Source: Halorubrum sodomense (lineage in GTDB: Archaea; Halobacteriota; Halobacteria; Halobacteriales; Haloferacaceae). Taken from it: a stretch of DNA of 64,000 nucleotides. Each line of letters begins with the position of its first letter. The stretch's first letter is position 1. The DNA lies in contig NZ_FOYN01000002.1 of the NCBI RefSeq assembly GCF_900111935.1, positions 1 to 64,000 of the forward strand. Direction: 5' to 3'. Shown here in pieces: positions 19,401-27,488 of the stretch. Made by a program: the position numbers and the translations under genes. The notes under the pieces are model-generated. The model ran no database searches, had not been told where the DNA came from, and saw only the letters and a program-made list of their open reading frames with translations.

Positions 19401-20416
19401 TCGGAGAGCAGCGGCACGAGCTGCGACTCGATCAGTTCGCCCGGGCGCTCGACGACCTGGACCGTCCGCCACGGCGTCGCCGCCGGGAGTTCGAGGGAGG
19501 CCCTCGTGCCGTCCGGCAGCGGCGTGAGCTCGGTCGCGAACGCCGTCCCGCCGTCGTCGCTCCGCGGCGCCAGCGTCGCGGCCGCGTAGTCGTCGAGGTT
19601 CGCCTCGTGAACGCTCAGGTACGCGTCGCCCGCGTCCACGGTAAGCGGCGTGTGCGCCCCGCTGCGCATCTCGGTGCCGTTCGGCCGTCGCGGCTCGCTT
19701 CCGGCGGGAATCTCCGACAGCGGCGTCTCGGCGTACTCCTGTTCGAACCGCGGGTTCGTCACCGCGTTTCTGATCCACCAGGCGTCGTAGTCGTCCGCGA
19801 AGTCGACGCCGGTGTTCTCCGAGGCGACCACCGCCCGCTCCGAGTTGCTCGCGAACCCCTCTCCGAGGACCGTCCGGAACCCGATACCGTCGTCGAAGAC
19901 GCGGAGCTGAAGGGTCGCGCTCCGGGACCCGTCCGCGCTGTCCGCCCCGGAGCCGCCGGATCCGCTCTCCGCGGCGTCCGCGAGACCGACGCTCAGGGCG
20001 TTGTACTCCGCCGACACCGACTCGTAGGCGCCCCACACCGGGTCCCACTCCTCGGTCGTCGACTCGCGCTCGGTGCCCGTGACGGCCACCGGACCGGCCG
20101 ACCCCCCGGCGCTTGCGCCGAACGCCGCCTGATTTTTGAAGTCGAATCCGATCGTCGACGGCCCGACGTACGTCGTCCCGCCGCGCGCGACCTCGTAGGT
20201 CGGCACCCCGTCCCTGACGTCGACCGTGACCGCGATCGATCCGTCGGGCGACGCCACCGTCTGGACCGGGTCGTCCGCGTCGTTGGCTATTTGCGCGGCG
20301 TCGTCGGCCGCGACGCTCCCCGAGTACGCGGCCGCGGCCACCAGCGCCCCCACGCTTCCGAGGAACCCCCGTCGTGTCGTCTCATTGAACGTCTGCTGTG
20401 ATTGTTTCTCACGCAT
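16478..20416 (-). CDS. Secreted glycoside hydrolase family 97 protein, multidomain
   Basis: 1312 residues. Order: TAT signal (RRGFLG, residues 15-40); GH97 N-terminal sandwich (to about 300); catalytic barrel with YVGIWWTMI, VEGWNQGW (about 420), HNETAGN (about 470) and HEGIKPTG (about 550); an inserted CBM35/6-like module (about 685-810); the GH97 C-terminal domain (resuming at WDETRVV), itself interrupted by a basic Gly-Arg-Lys-Asn stretch (about 888-929); a CARDB-like module (about 985-1095); and a glucodextranase-C-like domain (about 1095-1312). GH97 enzymes are alpha-glucosidases or alpha-galactosidases; which one cannot be decided. An alternative reading begins upstream but has no signal. 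Confidence 0.88.
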   Translation of the reverse strand: MREKQSQQTFNETTRRGFLGSVGALVAAAAYSGSVAADDAAQIANDADDPVQTVASPDGSIAVTVDVRDGVPTYEVARGGTTYVGPSTIGFDFKNQAAFGASAGGSAGPVAVTGTERESTTEEWDPVWGAYESVSAEYNALSVGLADAAESGSGGSGADSADGSRSATLQLRVFDDGIGFRTVLGEGFASNSERAVVASENTGVDFADDYDAWWIRNAVTNPRFEQEYAETPLSEIPAGSEPRRPNGTEMRSGAHTPLTVDAGDAYLSVHEANLDDYAAATLAPRSDDGGTAFATELTPLPDGTRASLELPAATPWRTVQVVERPGELIESQLVPLLSDSLDEDALPTVGGEPDTDWIEPRKYVGIWWTMIAGQANWEYKTDDEVAAGGGNPAAYIHGARTERMKRYMRFASENGLDSVLVEGWNQGWSTYPGDGSGFEFGVDDSYPDFDVPEVTDFGASLPDPVEMTIHNETAGNLPQYESAILDEDVFAGYEAEGINSIKNGYVSDRGLGIDGDGSEPTHNQHNQLAVNHHRLVIRNAAADRQLLEIHEGIKPTGEIRTYPNVANREVVKAQEYDGFGQLGSNVGRDHHVTLPFTRNLAGPVSFQPGIFDITFNDDRGGQIQTTRAKQLAMYPTYLSGLQMAADRIEGYVDETFAVGEALQAAAGELDGLVTSDSWRDAFGTNYVAVDPNRAPSGSSVSFTVEDVPSAGTYDLHLRYASDAEENAQRVKNAGTPRATLRVNDETGTIEPDFTDYWDDWQVFTTPVELDAGDNEIAIELDYAQGESGFTGDVGGFNLNTVAVTESGEPSPVPAEYEGYEPDSENFDAEPEFAFIESVPAAGWDETRVVGAAIGDYLAIARRHGDEWYVGAMTNGDGRAVDVPLDFLAPGNSGNAPGNSGDAPGRGKGRGKGRGNGRGNGNGRGNGRNGPKYVAEIYSDAVGTGVDRDPTGVRIDEAVVDPSTTLLASTAPSGGTAVRLRPARGREINRLPEYKRPEQEFSVTVPEEAVFGEPFISATGSNDAAFVGGTTVDIFVDGEFEAAGNVRLPPNATDETVDLGFSISEFDTFDIVVRDADSGEELASDTVEIVPGDLVAELTDPAGDDDGPGGYTEPTDSAFQDGAFDLRAFRVFETDEAYRFAFEVENLYDAFGSGVFSPQYFLVYLRDPEASDGRTSALDDLELTAEFAQPWQYRVDASGFGKGITDANGQNVGTPELFTSFESNTAVISIPKSVVGNDDLTEWEVLPIVGSEDVGDLRPVEIDAGAFVFGGAKEGAADNAPRVIDMITPEGVSQSDALDYGPNSLASLPFTPL

Positions 20417-20440
20417 TCCGTCCCCACCGTGTCTCCCATG

Positions 20441-20449
20441 AATAATAAT
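20441..20449 (-). promoter_or_regulatory. Candidate BoxA for GH97 gene
   Basis: On the minus strand ATTATTATT lies 25-33 nt before the ATG at 20416, within an unusually AT-rich stretch (20440-20458). Supports the MREKQ start. Confidence 0.5.
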
Positions 20450-20541
20450 GTTATTGTAACGCAGCGAAGTGATCGGATTTCGAAACGACCGAGTCGACAC
20501 GTCGCCGTGCCCGGGCCGGGACCCTCTGTGCTCCGGCCGCC

Positions 20542-22062
20542 TTACAGCGCGTTTTCCAGCGCTGACGCGACGCTCCGGGCCTTTTCGGCGAGCGGCTCGG
20601 GAGTGTCTCCCCCCGCGACCGACTCGTCTAAGACGTCGTCGTCGACGCGTTCGACCGTGCCGTCCGGGCGTTTCACCACGTCGACGTGGAGGTCCACGTA
20701 CCGGGCCGCGTCGGGGAACACCTCCACCGGCGTACAGACGTTGACGTACGTCCCGCGGACGGTCCCGTCGCGTCCCCAGTACGTCGTCGGATACCACCAC
20801 CGGCCCTCCTTCAGGCTCGTCTCGGCGACGTCGCCGGCCTCGCGGGCGACGCCCAGTCCGTCGTAGGTCCCGCCGCCGGTCATCTCGCGCTCGACGGTGA
20901 CGGTCCCGTCGGGGTCGACCCCCGTCACCGTCCCCTCGCCGAGAGTGATAAGGCGACCGTCCGGCTTCCCGTGGTCGATCCGGAGCGCGTCGCCCTCCCG
21001 CGGACCGAACGCGTCGGTCACGACCGCGAAGGGGAACTCGGCCTCGGGGTCGGGGTCACAGAGGGCCTCCGCGAGGTCCACGCCCGCCGAGGCGTCCGCC
21101 GAACCGGCCTTCACGCGATGGTGGCCCGGCATCGTCGCGGTCGCGGTCCGGCGCGCGTCGTCGAGCCCGAACCGGCTCTCCCGCCCGAACCAGGCCCAGA
21201 CGCCGACGTTCGGCGCGGCGATCGGCGCGTCACGGAGGCGGCTTCGGTCGTCGAGGACGCCGAGTCCGCCCTCGCCGTCGGCCCCTCCGTCGCTCTCGCC
21301 GTCGGCCGGCCCGACCGTCGCGCACAGCTCCTCGGCGGCGTCGACCGCGGCGTCGAGGCCCGCGGTCAGCGCCGCCGTGTCGGCGTCGACGGACGGGGGT
21401 CGCCACACCGCCCGCCACCCCGCCGGCGGTTCGAGACCGAGCAGGTCGATCATCCCGGACAGCTCCCTCGCGGCCTCGTCGTCCCGGACGTCGACCCGCG
21501 TTCCGGATCCCGGTTCGAGGGCGACGAGGTCGCCGCCGACCCGCAGCTCCCCGGCGAGTTCGGGGCGGCGGTCGGTCCACGGCGCCGCCGACTCGCGGAC
21601 CTGAACGCGGACCGAATCCCCCGTCTCCACCCGGGCGTCGACGTCGCCGTACGGGAGGTACCCCTCGGCGCCCCACGGGGGCGTGCCCGCCGCGTCGCCG
21701 CCGTCGCCGTCGGCTCGGCCGTCGCCGGCTCGGAGGTCGACGACGGCGCCCCCGCCGAGCGTCTCGGTCACCTCCCCGTCGAGGACGGCGCCGGGCGGCG
21801 TGGGATCCGGCCACGCGAGCGCGTCGCGGCCCGCGTCGGTCAGGAGGGCCCGGACCGCGTCGACCGCGTCCGGGTCGCCGCTCGCCCCGACGCCCTGCCG
21901 GTCGCTGCTCGTCGCGATCCGCACGTCGGGCGGCTCCTTCGGGAACTCGGCGTCGAAGCGCCGGCGGATCGGCGGCGAGGCGTCGACGACCTCGTGGCCG
22001 GCGTCGAGGAGCCGCGCGGTGAGCGCCGTCGCGTAGATGCCGCGGACGCGAACCCGGGTCAT
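20542..22062 (-). CDS. fau1: Ribonuclease FAU-1 / AU-1 family (RNase E/G-like), DUF402 protein
   Basis: 506 residues. N-terminal VRVRGIYATALTARLLDAGHEVVDAS and RIATSSDRQGVGASGD match archaeal FAU-1, which binds AU-rich RNA and trims rRNA precursors. An S1-like segment lies near residues 110-160 and a DUF402 domain near 400-480 (RWWYPTTYWGRDG, YVNVCTPVEVFPD). ATG at 22062 follows the upstream gene's stop by 2 nt; a GTG at 22068 overlapping that stop is an alternative. Pairing with the 130-residue gene upstream suggests coupled expression. Confidence 0.88.
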   Translation of the reverse strand: MTRVRVRGIYATALTARLLDAGHEVVDASPPIRRRFDAEFPKEPPDVRIATSSDRQGVGASGDPDAVDAVRALLTDAGRDALAWPDPTPPGAVLDGEVTETLGGGAVVDLRAGDGRADGDGGDAAGTPPWGAEGYLPYGDVDARVETGDSVRVQVRESAAPWTDRRPELAGELRVGGDLVALEPGSGTRVDVRDDEAARELSGMIDLLGLEPPAGWRAVWRPPSVDADTAALTAGLDAAVDAAEELCATVGPADGESDGGADGEGGLGVLDDRSRLRDAPIAAPNVGVWAWFGRESRFGLDDARRTATATMPGHHRVKAGSADASAGVDLAEALCDPDPEAEFPFAVVTDAFGPREGDALRIDHGKPDGRLITLGEGTVTGVDPDGTVTVEREMTGGGTYDGLGVAREAGDVAETSLKEGRWWYPTTYWGRDGTVRGTYVNVCTPVEVFPDAARYVDLHVDVVKRPDGTVERVDDDVLDESVAGGDTPEPLAEKARSVASALENAL

Positions 22063-22064
22063 CG

Positions 22065-22457
22065 TCACAGGGCCTCGCGCTCGCGCGCGAACCGGACCCG
22101 GTCGTTCACCGTGTCACCGAGGGTGAGTTCGACGACGACCGGGTCGCCGCCGTCGTCCTCCCGGAGGATCCGCCCGCCCTCGACCGGGACGCCCCACCCG
22201 TCGAGCGAGAGGTAGCCGCGGAGGTCGCTCCCGTGGGTGAACAGGTCGACGTCGGCGGTCGCGTGCTCTTGGACCGACTCCGCGCTGTGGGCCATCTCCA
22301 TGTCCGAGTAGGCGGGTCCGTCCCCGTCGAAGAACGCCCGAAGCCGGTCGGCGTCGCGGGCGACGAGTTCGGCAACTCGGTCCGAGGCGTCGGTTATCGC
22401 GTCGGCGTCCAGCCCGGCCTCGCGGAGGGCTCGCTGGGTCCGTGCGTCGAAGTGCAT
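22065..22457 (-). CDS. Conserved haloarchaeal protein upstream of fau1
   Basis: 130 residues, acidic, no cysteines, no membrane segment. Begins MHFDARTQRALREAGLD; an N-terminal helical part (1-55) is followed by a beta-rich part with SDLRGYLSLDGWGVPV and VVVELTLGDTVNDRVRF. I do not recognise an enzyme family; it resembles a haloarchaea-only DUF. Its stop overlaps the alternative GTG of fau1, so the two form an operon and a role in RNA metabolism is possible. Confidence 0.75.
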   Translation of the reverse strand: MHFDARTQRALREAGLDADAITDASDRVAELVARDADRLRAFFDGDGPAYSDMEMAHSAESVQEHATADVDLFTHGSDLRGYLSLDGWGVPVEGGRILREDDGGDPVVVELTLGDTVNDRVRFAREREAL

Positions 22458-22579
22458 ACCCCGCCTTCGGCCGCCGCCGTTTCAACGCTGTCGGCCGCGC
22501 CGCGGCGCGGCCCGCTTTCCCCCGGTGAATCGCTCGCTTGCGCCAATTAGTTAAGTCACCGGGGAGGCAAACGATCCCT

Positions 22580-23587
22580 ATGCCATCCGACGAGGACCCG
22601 ATCGCGTCCCGGGCCGACGACCGCGACCTCTACGACGTCGCGACCTGGGAGGAGCGGACCTCCCTCGACGGGCTGTCGGTCGCGCTGTACTGGCTGCTCA
22701 CGCGCTCCGCGAAGGCCGGCGTCATCCTCGTCGCCTTCGTCGGGCTCCTCGCCATCCTCGGATCGTTCGGGCTGGGGCTGCTCTTCGATCCGGCCATCGC
22801 GATCCTCCTCGGCCTCTCCGTCGTCCCCGCGCTGGGTCTGGCCGCATACGTGTACGTCTCGGACGTCACGACGGCCGAACCGCTGTCGCTACTGGTGGCG
22901 ACGTTCCTGCTGTCGATCCTCACCGCGACGTTCGCAGCGATACTGAACAGCGTGCTCCAGCCGTACTTCCAGCCGTTCGGCTTCCTCGGGATCGTCGTGT
23001 TCTTCTTCGTCGTCGTCGGCCCGATAGAGGAGTCGGTGAAGCTGCTCGCGGTGCGACTGTACGCGTACAACGACGACCGGTTCGACGCCGTCATCGACGG
23101 TGCCATCTACGGCGCCATCGCGGGACTCGGATTCGTCGTCATCGAGAACTTCGTGTACATCGCTCAGAACGTCGACATGGCGGAACTGACGGTCGGGATC
23201 GCAGCGCTCGGCGCGGGCGACGGCATCGCGGCCCTCCGGGCGCTCGCGGGGCCCGGCCACGTCGTCTACTCCGCGTTCGCGGGCTACTACCTCGGGCTCG
23301 CGAAGTTCAACCCCGAGAACCGGGGCCCCATCATCGTCAAGGGACTCGTCATCGCGGCGGCGATCCACGCGCTGTACAACACGCTCGTCGGCCCGGTGAC
23401 GGGAATCGCCTCGCAGCTGTTCGGCCTCTCGCAAATCGTCGCGCTGTTCGGCTTCGTCCTCGCCTTTCAGGGGGCGTTCGGCTACGTCCTCCTCCGAAAG
23501 ATCTGGCGGTACCGGGACGCGTACCTCGACACGCGCGACGCGGTCGACCCCGACATGGAGCCCGACCTCGACGAGTTCGAGCCGTAG
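22580..23587 (+). CDS. PrsW family intramembrane metalloprotease
   Basis: 335 residues with about eight transmembrane helices. PrsW motifs: GPIEESVKL (Glu-Glu pair), GFVVIENFVY, GPGHVVYSAFAGYYLG and AAIHALYNTL, all with the expected His and Glu residues. Bacterial PrsW cleaves an anti-sigma factor in the membrane; haloarchaea lack sigma factors, so the substrate must differ. ATG at 22580 has GGAGG 12 nt upstream and TAGTTAAG about 25-32 nt upstream. Confidence 0.88.
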   Translation: MPSDEDPIASRADDRDLYDVATWEERTSLDGLSVALYWLLTRSAKAGVILVAFVGLLAILGSFGLGLLFDPAIAILLGLSVVPALGLAAYVYVSDVTTAEPLSLLVATFLLSILTATFAAILNSVLQPYFQPFGFLGIVVFFFVVVGPIEESVKLLAVRLYAYNDDRFDAVIDGAIYGAIAGLGFVVIENFVYIAQNVDMAELTVGIAALGAGDGIAALRALAGPGHVVYSAFAGYYLGLAKFNPENRGPIIVKGLVIAAAIHALYNTLVGPVTGIASQLFGLSQIVALFGFVLAFQGAFGYVLLRKIWRYRDAYLDTRDAVDPDMEPDLDEFEP

Positions 23588-23638
23588 TCCGCCGGTCCGG
23601 CTCGCGGTGCGGTCCCGACTCGGTCGGCCCGTCCGCCG

Positions 23639-24616
23639 TCAGGGGGCGGCCTCCACCCGCGAGCGGTCGCCGGTTCCGCCCGTCAACGCGCTCGCGAGGG
23701 CGCCCTTCACGACGACCTCGTCGCCGAGGTCGGTGAGCCGCACCTCCGGAACGTTGATGAACACCATCTCCGGCAGCTTCTTCCGGATCGGATCGAGGAC
23801 CCGCTCGGGGTTGTTGAGCGCGACCGCGCCGCCGACGCTCACGACCAGCGGGGCGTACGCGTGGATAATGTTCGCGATCCCCATCGCGTTCCAGTGGGCG
23901 AGCTGGTCGATCACGTGGTCGGCGAAGGTGTCCTCGCCCGCCGCCTCGAACACGTCGACCGCGGAGAATTCGGGGTCCTCGACCGGTAGACTCGTCTCGA
24001 TCGGGTCCTCGGCGTGGAGTTCGCGGGCGTAGCTCGGGATGTTGTTCCCCGAGCAGTACCCCTCCCAGTGCCCGTCGAGGCCGCAGCCGCAAGTCATGAA
24101 GCCGTGCGGGTCGACGGTCATGTGGCCGACCTCCCCGGCGTTGCCGTCCCACCCCGAGAGCACGTTGCCGTCGACGGCGACGCCCGCGCCGATTCCGGAG
24201 GAGATGGTGAGATACACCATGTCGTCGGGGTTGCGCTCGGAGTGGAACCGCTCGCCGATGACGCCCGCGATGGTGTCGTTGTGAAGGTACACCTCGTCGG
24301 TGTCGAGTAGCCGACCGACCGGGCCGACGAGCGGAATGCGCTCGACGGTATCGGGGAGGTTCGCCGGTCCGTTGACCACTCCCTCCGCCAGGTCGAGCGG
24401 GCCGATCGAGCCGACGCCGGCCGCGACCGCCTCGCTCGGCGCGATCCCCGCGTCGGTACAGGCCTTCCGGATCACCTCCAACACGGCCTCCGTGACGGCG
24501 ATGCCGTTCGGTCCCCGCGGAGTGTTTCTCGACGCGGAGCCGAGGATCGCAGCGGTCTCGTCGCCGACGACCGCCCGGACGTTCGTCGCCCCGAGATCGG
24601 CGCCCACGTAGTACAT
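23639..24616 (-). CDS. ROK family glucokinase
   Basis: 325 residues, cytoplasmic. ROK features: phosphate-binding GADLGATNVRAVV at the N-terminus, HNDTIAGVIGE (catalytic Asp), SSGIGAGVAVDG, GEVGHMTV, and the zinc motif CGCGLDGHWEGYCSG (about residues 170-184). Catalyses ATP-dependent phosphorylation of glucose or a related sugar. ATG at 24616 chosen because a BoxA lies 25-32 nt upstream and the ROK fold begins at residue 2. May feed sugar released by secreted glycosidases such as the GH97 protein, an inference. Confidence 0.9.
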   Translation of the reverse strand: MYYVGADLGATNVRAVVGDETAAILGSASRNTPRGPNGIAVTEAVLEVIRKACTDAGIAPSEAVAAGVGSIGPLDLAEGVVNGPANLPDTVERIPLVGPVGRLLDTDEVYLHNDTIAGVIGERFHSERNPDDMVYLTISSGIGAGVAVDGNVLSGWDGNAGEVGHMTVDPHGFMTCGCGLDGHWEGYCSGNNIPSYARELHAEDPIETSLPVEDPEFSAVDVFEAAGEDTFADHVIDQLAHWNAMGIANIIHAYAPLVVSVGGAVALNNPERVLDPIRKKLPEMVFINVPEVRLTDLGDEVVVKGALASALTGGTGDRSRVEAAP

Positions 24617-24640
24617 CGGGTGTAAGCGCGGACCCGTCTC

Positions 24641-24648
24641 ACTTAAGC
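24641..24648 (-). promoter_or_regulatory. BoxA for glucokinase
   Basis: Minus-strand GCTTAAGT, 25-32 nt before the start codon; leaderless promoter. Confidence 0.5.
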
Positions 24649-24792
24649 GGGACGCTTCAGGCGGTCCAGCAAGGGGAACAAACGGACCGGTTTCCCCCCG
24701 AATCGGGTCTCTGCGGTAGCGAGACAAAAGTTCCCTTCAGAGACGGGAGGACGACGGACCTTCGGACTTCCCCGTTTCGCCGTCGGAGGATG

Positions 24793-25251
24793 TCAGGAGG
24801 CGATTTCGCGCACGAACGTCACCGGGCACGGCGCCGAGAGCATGACTTCCTGTGCGACGCTACCGAACACGGCCTTCCCGGTCGGAGAGCGCCGCCGTCC
24901 GCCGACGACGACGCGGTCGGCCTTGACGCTGTCCGCGGTCTCGACGACCTCGTCCGCGAGGTCGCCGACCGCGCCCCGCACCGAGTGCCGCACGCCCGCC
25001 GCGGAGAGCGCCTTCGAGAGCGCTCGGGTGGTCTTGTGTCGCTCCGCCACCGCGTCGGGGGTCGCCCCTTCGCTCCCCTCGTCGAAGCCGAGGTTCGCGC
25101 GGGTCTCGTCGAACTCCTCTCTGTCGAACACGTGCGTCAAGACGATCTCCGCGTCCGCGGGTTCGGCGATCGCGATGGCCTCCCGTGCGAGCTGTTCGGT
25201 TCGCTTCTCGTCTTCCGTGCCGACCGCAAGCACTACTGTCTCGATGCTCAT
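24793..25251 (-). CDS. Universal stress protein, UspA family
   Basis: 152 residues, single Usp domain. ATP-binding signature GGRRRSPTGKAVFGSVAQEV near residues 115-134 (G-x2-G replaced by G-G-R-R, but the downstream G-x9-G-S/V and Gly-Lys are present), then CPVTFVRE at the C-terminus. Most resembles ATP-binding Usp proteins that dimerise through the C-terminal strand. Monocistronic with its own promoter. Confidence 0.9.
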   Translation of the reverse strand: MSIETVVLAVGTEDEKRTEQLAREAIAIAEPADAEIVLTHVFDREEFDETRANLGFDEGSEGATPDAVAERHKTTRALSKALSAAGVRHSVRGAVGDLADEVVETADSVKADRVVVGGRRRSPTGKAVFGSVAQEVMLSAPCPVTFVREIAS

Positions 25252-25272
25252 ACTTCCCTTTCGCTCCCGGCC

Positions 25273-25282
25273 GGCTTAAGCC
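25273..25282 (-). promoter_or_regulatory. Palindromic BoxA of the uspA gene
   Basis: GGCTTAAGCC is a perfect 10-bp palindrome whose centre is 22-31 nt upstream of the start codon, where BoxA should be. A palindromic TATA element may also be a regulator site or allow divergent initiation. Confidence 0.45.
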
Positions 25283-25453
25283 TACCGGAGTTTTAACTCA
25301 GATTTGAATAAACATTTTCTCGATCGATCCTGATACTCTCGGGGGCGGCGACGCGACGGTCTCCGACGACGTCCGTCGGACGAGCGGGACGCTGCCGGTG
25401 CTGTGCGTCGCTCTCGGTCGGACGGAGCCGGACGCGACCGCCGCAGAAATCGA

Positions 25454-25837
25454 TCAGTAATCGGGCGCGTCGTCTTCCACTTCGCGCTTCAGCGAGTCGC
25501 GACGCGACTTCGCGTCGCGGCCGGTCGCCTCCAGTAGAAACTCGTTCTTCGCGTCGACGGCGTCCGCGGCGGCGTCGGCGTTCCCCTCGGCGATGACGTC
25601 CTCGGCGGGCCGCTCCTCGAAGTGGACCGCCAGCTTGTCCTTCTTGCTTCCGTACTCGGCGGCGCCCGCGACGATTCGCTCGAACACCGGGTTGTCGGGG
25701 TCCTCGACGACGTACAGCTCGTGGCCCTCCCACTCCTCCGTGTCGGAGACCTCGCCGAAGTACTCCTCGACGGAGCCCTTCAGGTCGGGCATGCGGTCGT
25801 CCAGATGCTCGCCGCGACGCATCTTGTACTCTTTCAT
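25454..25837 (-). CDS. Small conserved haloarchaeal protein (DUF5611-like)
   Basis: 127 residues starting MKEYKMRRGEHLDDRMPDL, which I associate from memory with DUF5611; no biochemical function is known. Acidic, soluble, with KKDKLAVHFEERPAED in the middle and a helical C-terminus. ATG at 25837 is chosen over a GTG at 25879 because the conserved part begins at MKEYK. Located between uspA and a zinc-ribbon gene on the same strand. Confidence 0.78.
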   Translation of the reverse strand: MKEYKMRRGEHLDDRMPDLKGSVEEYFGEVSDTEEWEGHELYVVEDPDNPVFERIVAGAAEYGSKKDKLAVHFEERPAEDVIAEGNADAAADAVDAKNEFLLEATGRDAKSRRDSLKREVEDDAPDY

Positions 25838-25927
25838 GCCGCGACCGTTCGACAGGCCGGCGTAAACCAGTTTCGTCACGGCCGCTCGGCGGGTTCGACC
25901 GCCGACGCGGCGCTCTTTTCCGTCCGT

Positions 25928-27007
25928 CTACCGGGGCCGCTCGTCGACGTACCCGCGCTTACACTCCGGACAGATGTCGCCCGCGCGCATCGAGCTCCCG
26001 TCCGCGGCCCGGACCATCCCGCACTCGGGACAGTAGTACTCCGTCGGTCCGTCGTCGCCCATCGTCTCCAGCTCGGGGCTCTCGCCGCGGGTGATCCCCG
26101 TCTCGCCCTCCCCGCCAGTGTCGAACACCGCGGTCTCCCCGTCTTCGGGCGCCTCGACGTACTCCGTCTCCGCCTCCGTCTCCGTCTCGCCCTGCTCCGC
26201 GGCCTCCGGAGTGAGCCCGCCGCCGAACTCGACGCCGGCGTCGCCGCCCTCGCCGACCGCCGCGCTGAATCCCTCGTCTTCGCCGCCGTGATCGGGCCAG
26301 GCCGTCCGTTCGTCGCCGTCGGGGTCGTCCTCGTCGACCGCCGGCCACGCGCCCCGCTCCCGGTCGTCGGGCGCGTCGTCGTCCTCGTCGAGGATGACCC
26401 CGTCGTCGCTCTCCGCGTCGGGTTCCTCGCCGCCCGCCGCCGCGTCCCCGTCCCTCGGGCTCGACGCGCCGTCCGGCTCCGAGTCGCCCGCGGCGTTCGG
26501 CCGATCCGCCGGGGCCGCCGGCGAGTCGGCGTCTCCTGTCGCCGGTTCGGCGTCCGTCGCACCGGCCTCCGCGTCGGCCGCGGGCCCGTCGTCCAGGATC
26601 ACCGCGTCGTCGGTTCCGGCTCCCGGCTCCTCGTCGAGCGTCACGCCTTCGCCGCCGGTCGCGCCGTCGTCAGCGTCGCCCCGCCTCGGCGCCACGTCGG
26701 CGTCCGCGACCGCCTCCTCGCCGTCCGCGGCGGCGGCCTCGCCCGGAGTCCCGGCCGGTCCCGCGTCGGTCCCGCGGTCGGAACCGCCCGCCGAATCGAC
26801 TCCTTCGGCCTCGCTCGCGGCGGCCTCGTCGGCCAGTTGCTCCATCGTCGTCACCTCGGTATTCTCGCTGACGATCTGCGTCTCGCCGCAGCGAGCGCAG
26901 GTCTTCACCTCCTTGACGGTCGTGACGACCTCGTCGCCCTCCTCCTCGCGTTCCCGCTGGAGTTCGGGTTCGCCGAAGTCGTGTCCGAGCAGACACCTGA
27001 GTCCCAT
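25928..27007 (-). CDS. Acidic linker protein with terminal zinc ribbons
   Basis: 359 residues. The N-terminus holds GLRCLLGHDF and CARCGE (possible Cys/His zinc site, residues 5-40); the C-terminus holds a clear zinc ribbon CPECG...CPECK. Between them some 270 residues are low-complexity Asp/Glu/Ala/Gly with repeated VILDE/VILDD motifs. The architecture is that of haloarchaeal DUF7093-type proteins (number from memory). Function unknown; two small metal domains held apart by a charged tether suggest a scaffold or nucleic-acid contact protein. Confidence 0.78.
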   Translation of the reverse strand: MGLRCLLGHDFGEPELQREREEEGDEVVTTVKEVKTCARCGETQIVSENTEVTTMEQLADEAAASEAEGVDSAGGSDRGTDAGPAGTPGEAAAADGEEAVADADVAPRRGDADDGATGGEGVTLDEEPGAGTDDAVILDDGPAADAEAGATDAEPATGDADSPAAPADRPNAAGDSEPDGASSPRDGDAAAGGEEPDAESDDGVILDEDDDAPDDRERGAWPAVDEDDPDGDERTAWPDHGGEDEGFSAAVGEGGDAGVEFGGGLTPEAAEQGETETEAETEYVEAPEDGETAVFDTGGEGETGITRGESPELETMGDDGPTEYYCPECGMVRAADGSSMRAGDICPECKRGYVDERPR

Positions 27008-27167
27008 TGTGCCACCCTGCGGTGCCGAGGGTAAAAAACGCCCCGTCGGCGTCCGACGCTCGGCGCACGACCGGTATCGCGGGGCGACGCGCTCACCGCG
27101 TCCGACTTCGGTCGCGCGCCCCGATGACACAGACTCTTTGTGGATCGGTCGCGTACCGTACCTCACC

Positions 27168-27482
27168 ATGCCTACCGTATCCTACAAAGGCGAGGAAATC
27201 GAGTGCGAGAAGGGCGCCAACCTGCGCGACGTGCTCAGGGAGGCCGGCCTCTCCGTCTACAACGGCAAGATGGAGACGCTCAACTGCCGCGGCGCCGGGT
27301 CGTGCGGGTCCTGTGCGGTCCAGGTCGAGGGCGAGGTCAGCGAGCCGGGCAAGAAGGAGCGCGCCCGCCTCTGGCTCCCGCCGCACCACCCCAGCCACGA
27401 CGTCCGCCTCGCCTGCCAGACGAAAGTCGAGGGCGACGTCGAGGTGACGAAGGGCCGCGGGCTCTTCGGGCAGCACATCTGA
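27168..27482 (+). CDS. Soluble 2Fe-2S ferredoxin
   Basis: 104 residues. Ligands C40, C46, C49 and C83 in C-R-G-A-G-S-C-G-S-C and RLACQ (C-x5-C-x2-C spacing, one residue longer than plant-type). It lacks the acidic N-terminal insertion of the major 128-residue haloarchaeal ferredoxin, and has a short insert GKKERARLWLPPHHPSHD before the last Cys. Cytoplasmic electron carrier; partner unknown. Divergent from the zinc-ribbon gene with 160 bp between. Confidence 0.88.
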   Translation: MPTVSYKGEEIECEKGANLRDVLREAGLSVYNGKMETLNCRGAGSCGSCAVQVEGEVSEPGKKERARLWLPPHHPSHDVRLACQTKVEGDVEVTKGRGLFGQHI

Positions 27483-27488
27483 GCCCCG

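Noticed and set aside
20417-20800. N-terminal extension of the GH97 protein
   Set aside because: The upstream codons lack a signal peptide and overlap the fau1 gene; the TAT signal begins right after the ATG at 20416.
22538-22580. Longer PrsW start at 22538
   Set aside because: BoxA and GGAGG positions favour 22580, and the extra codons lie upstream of the promoter.
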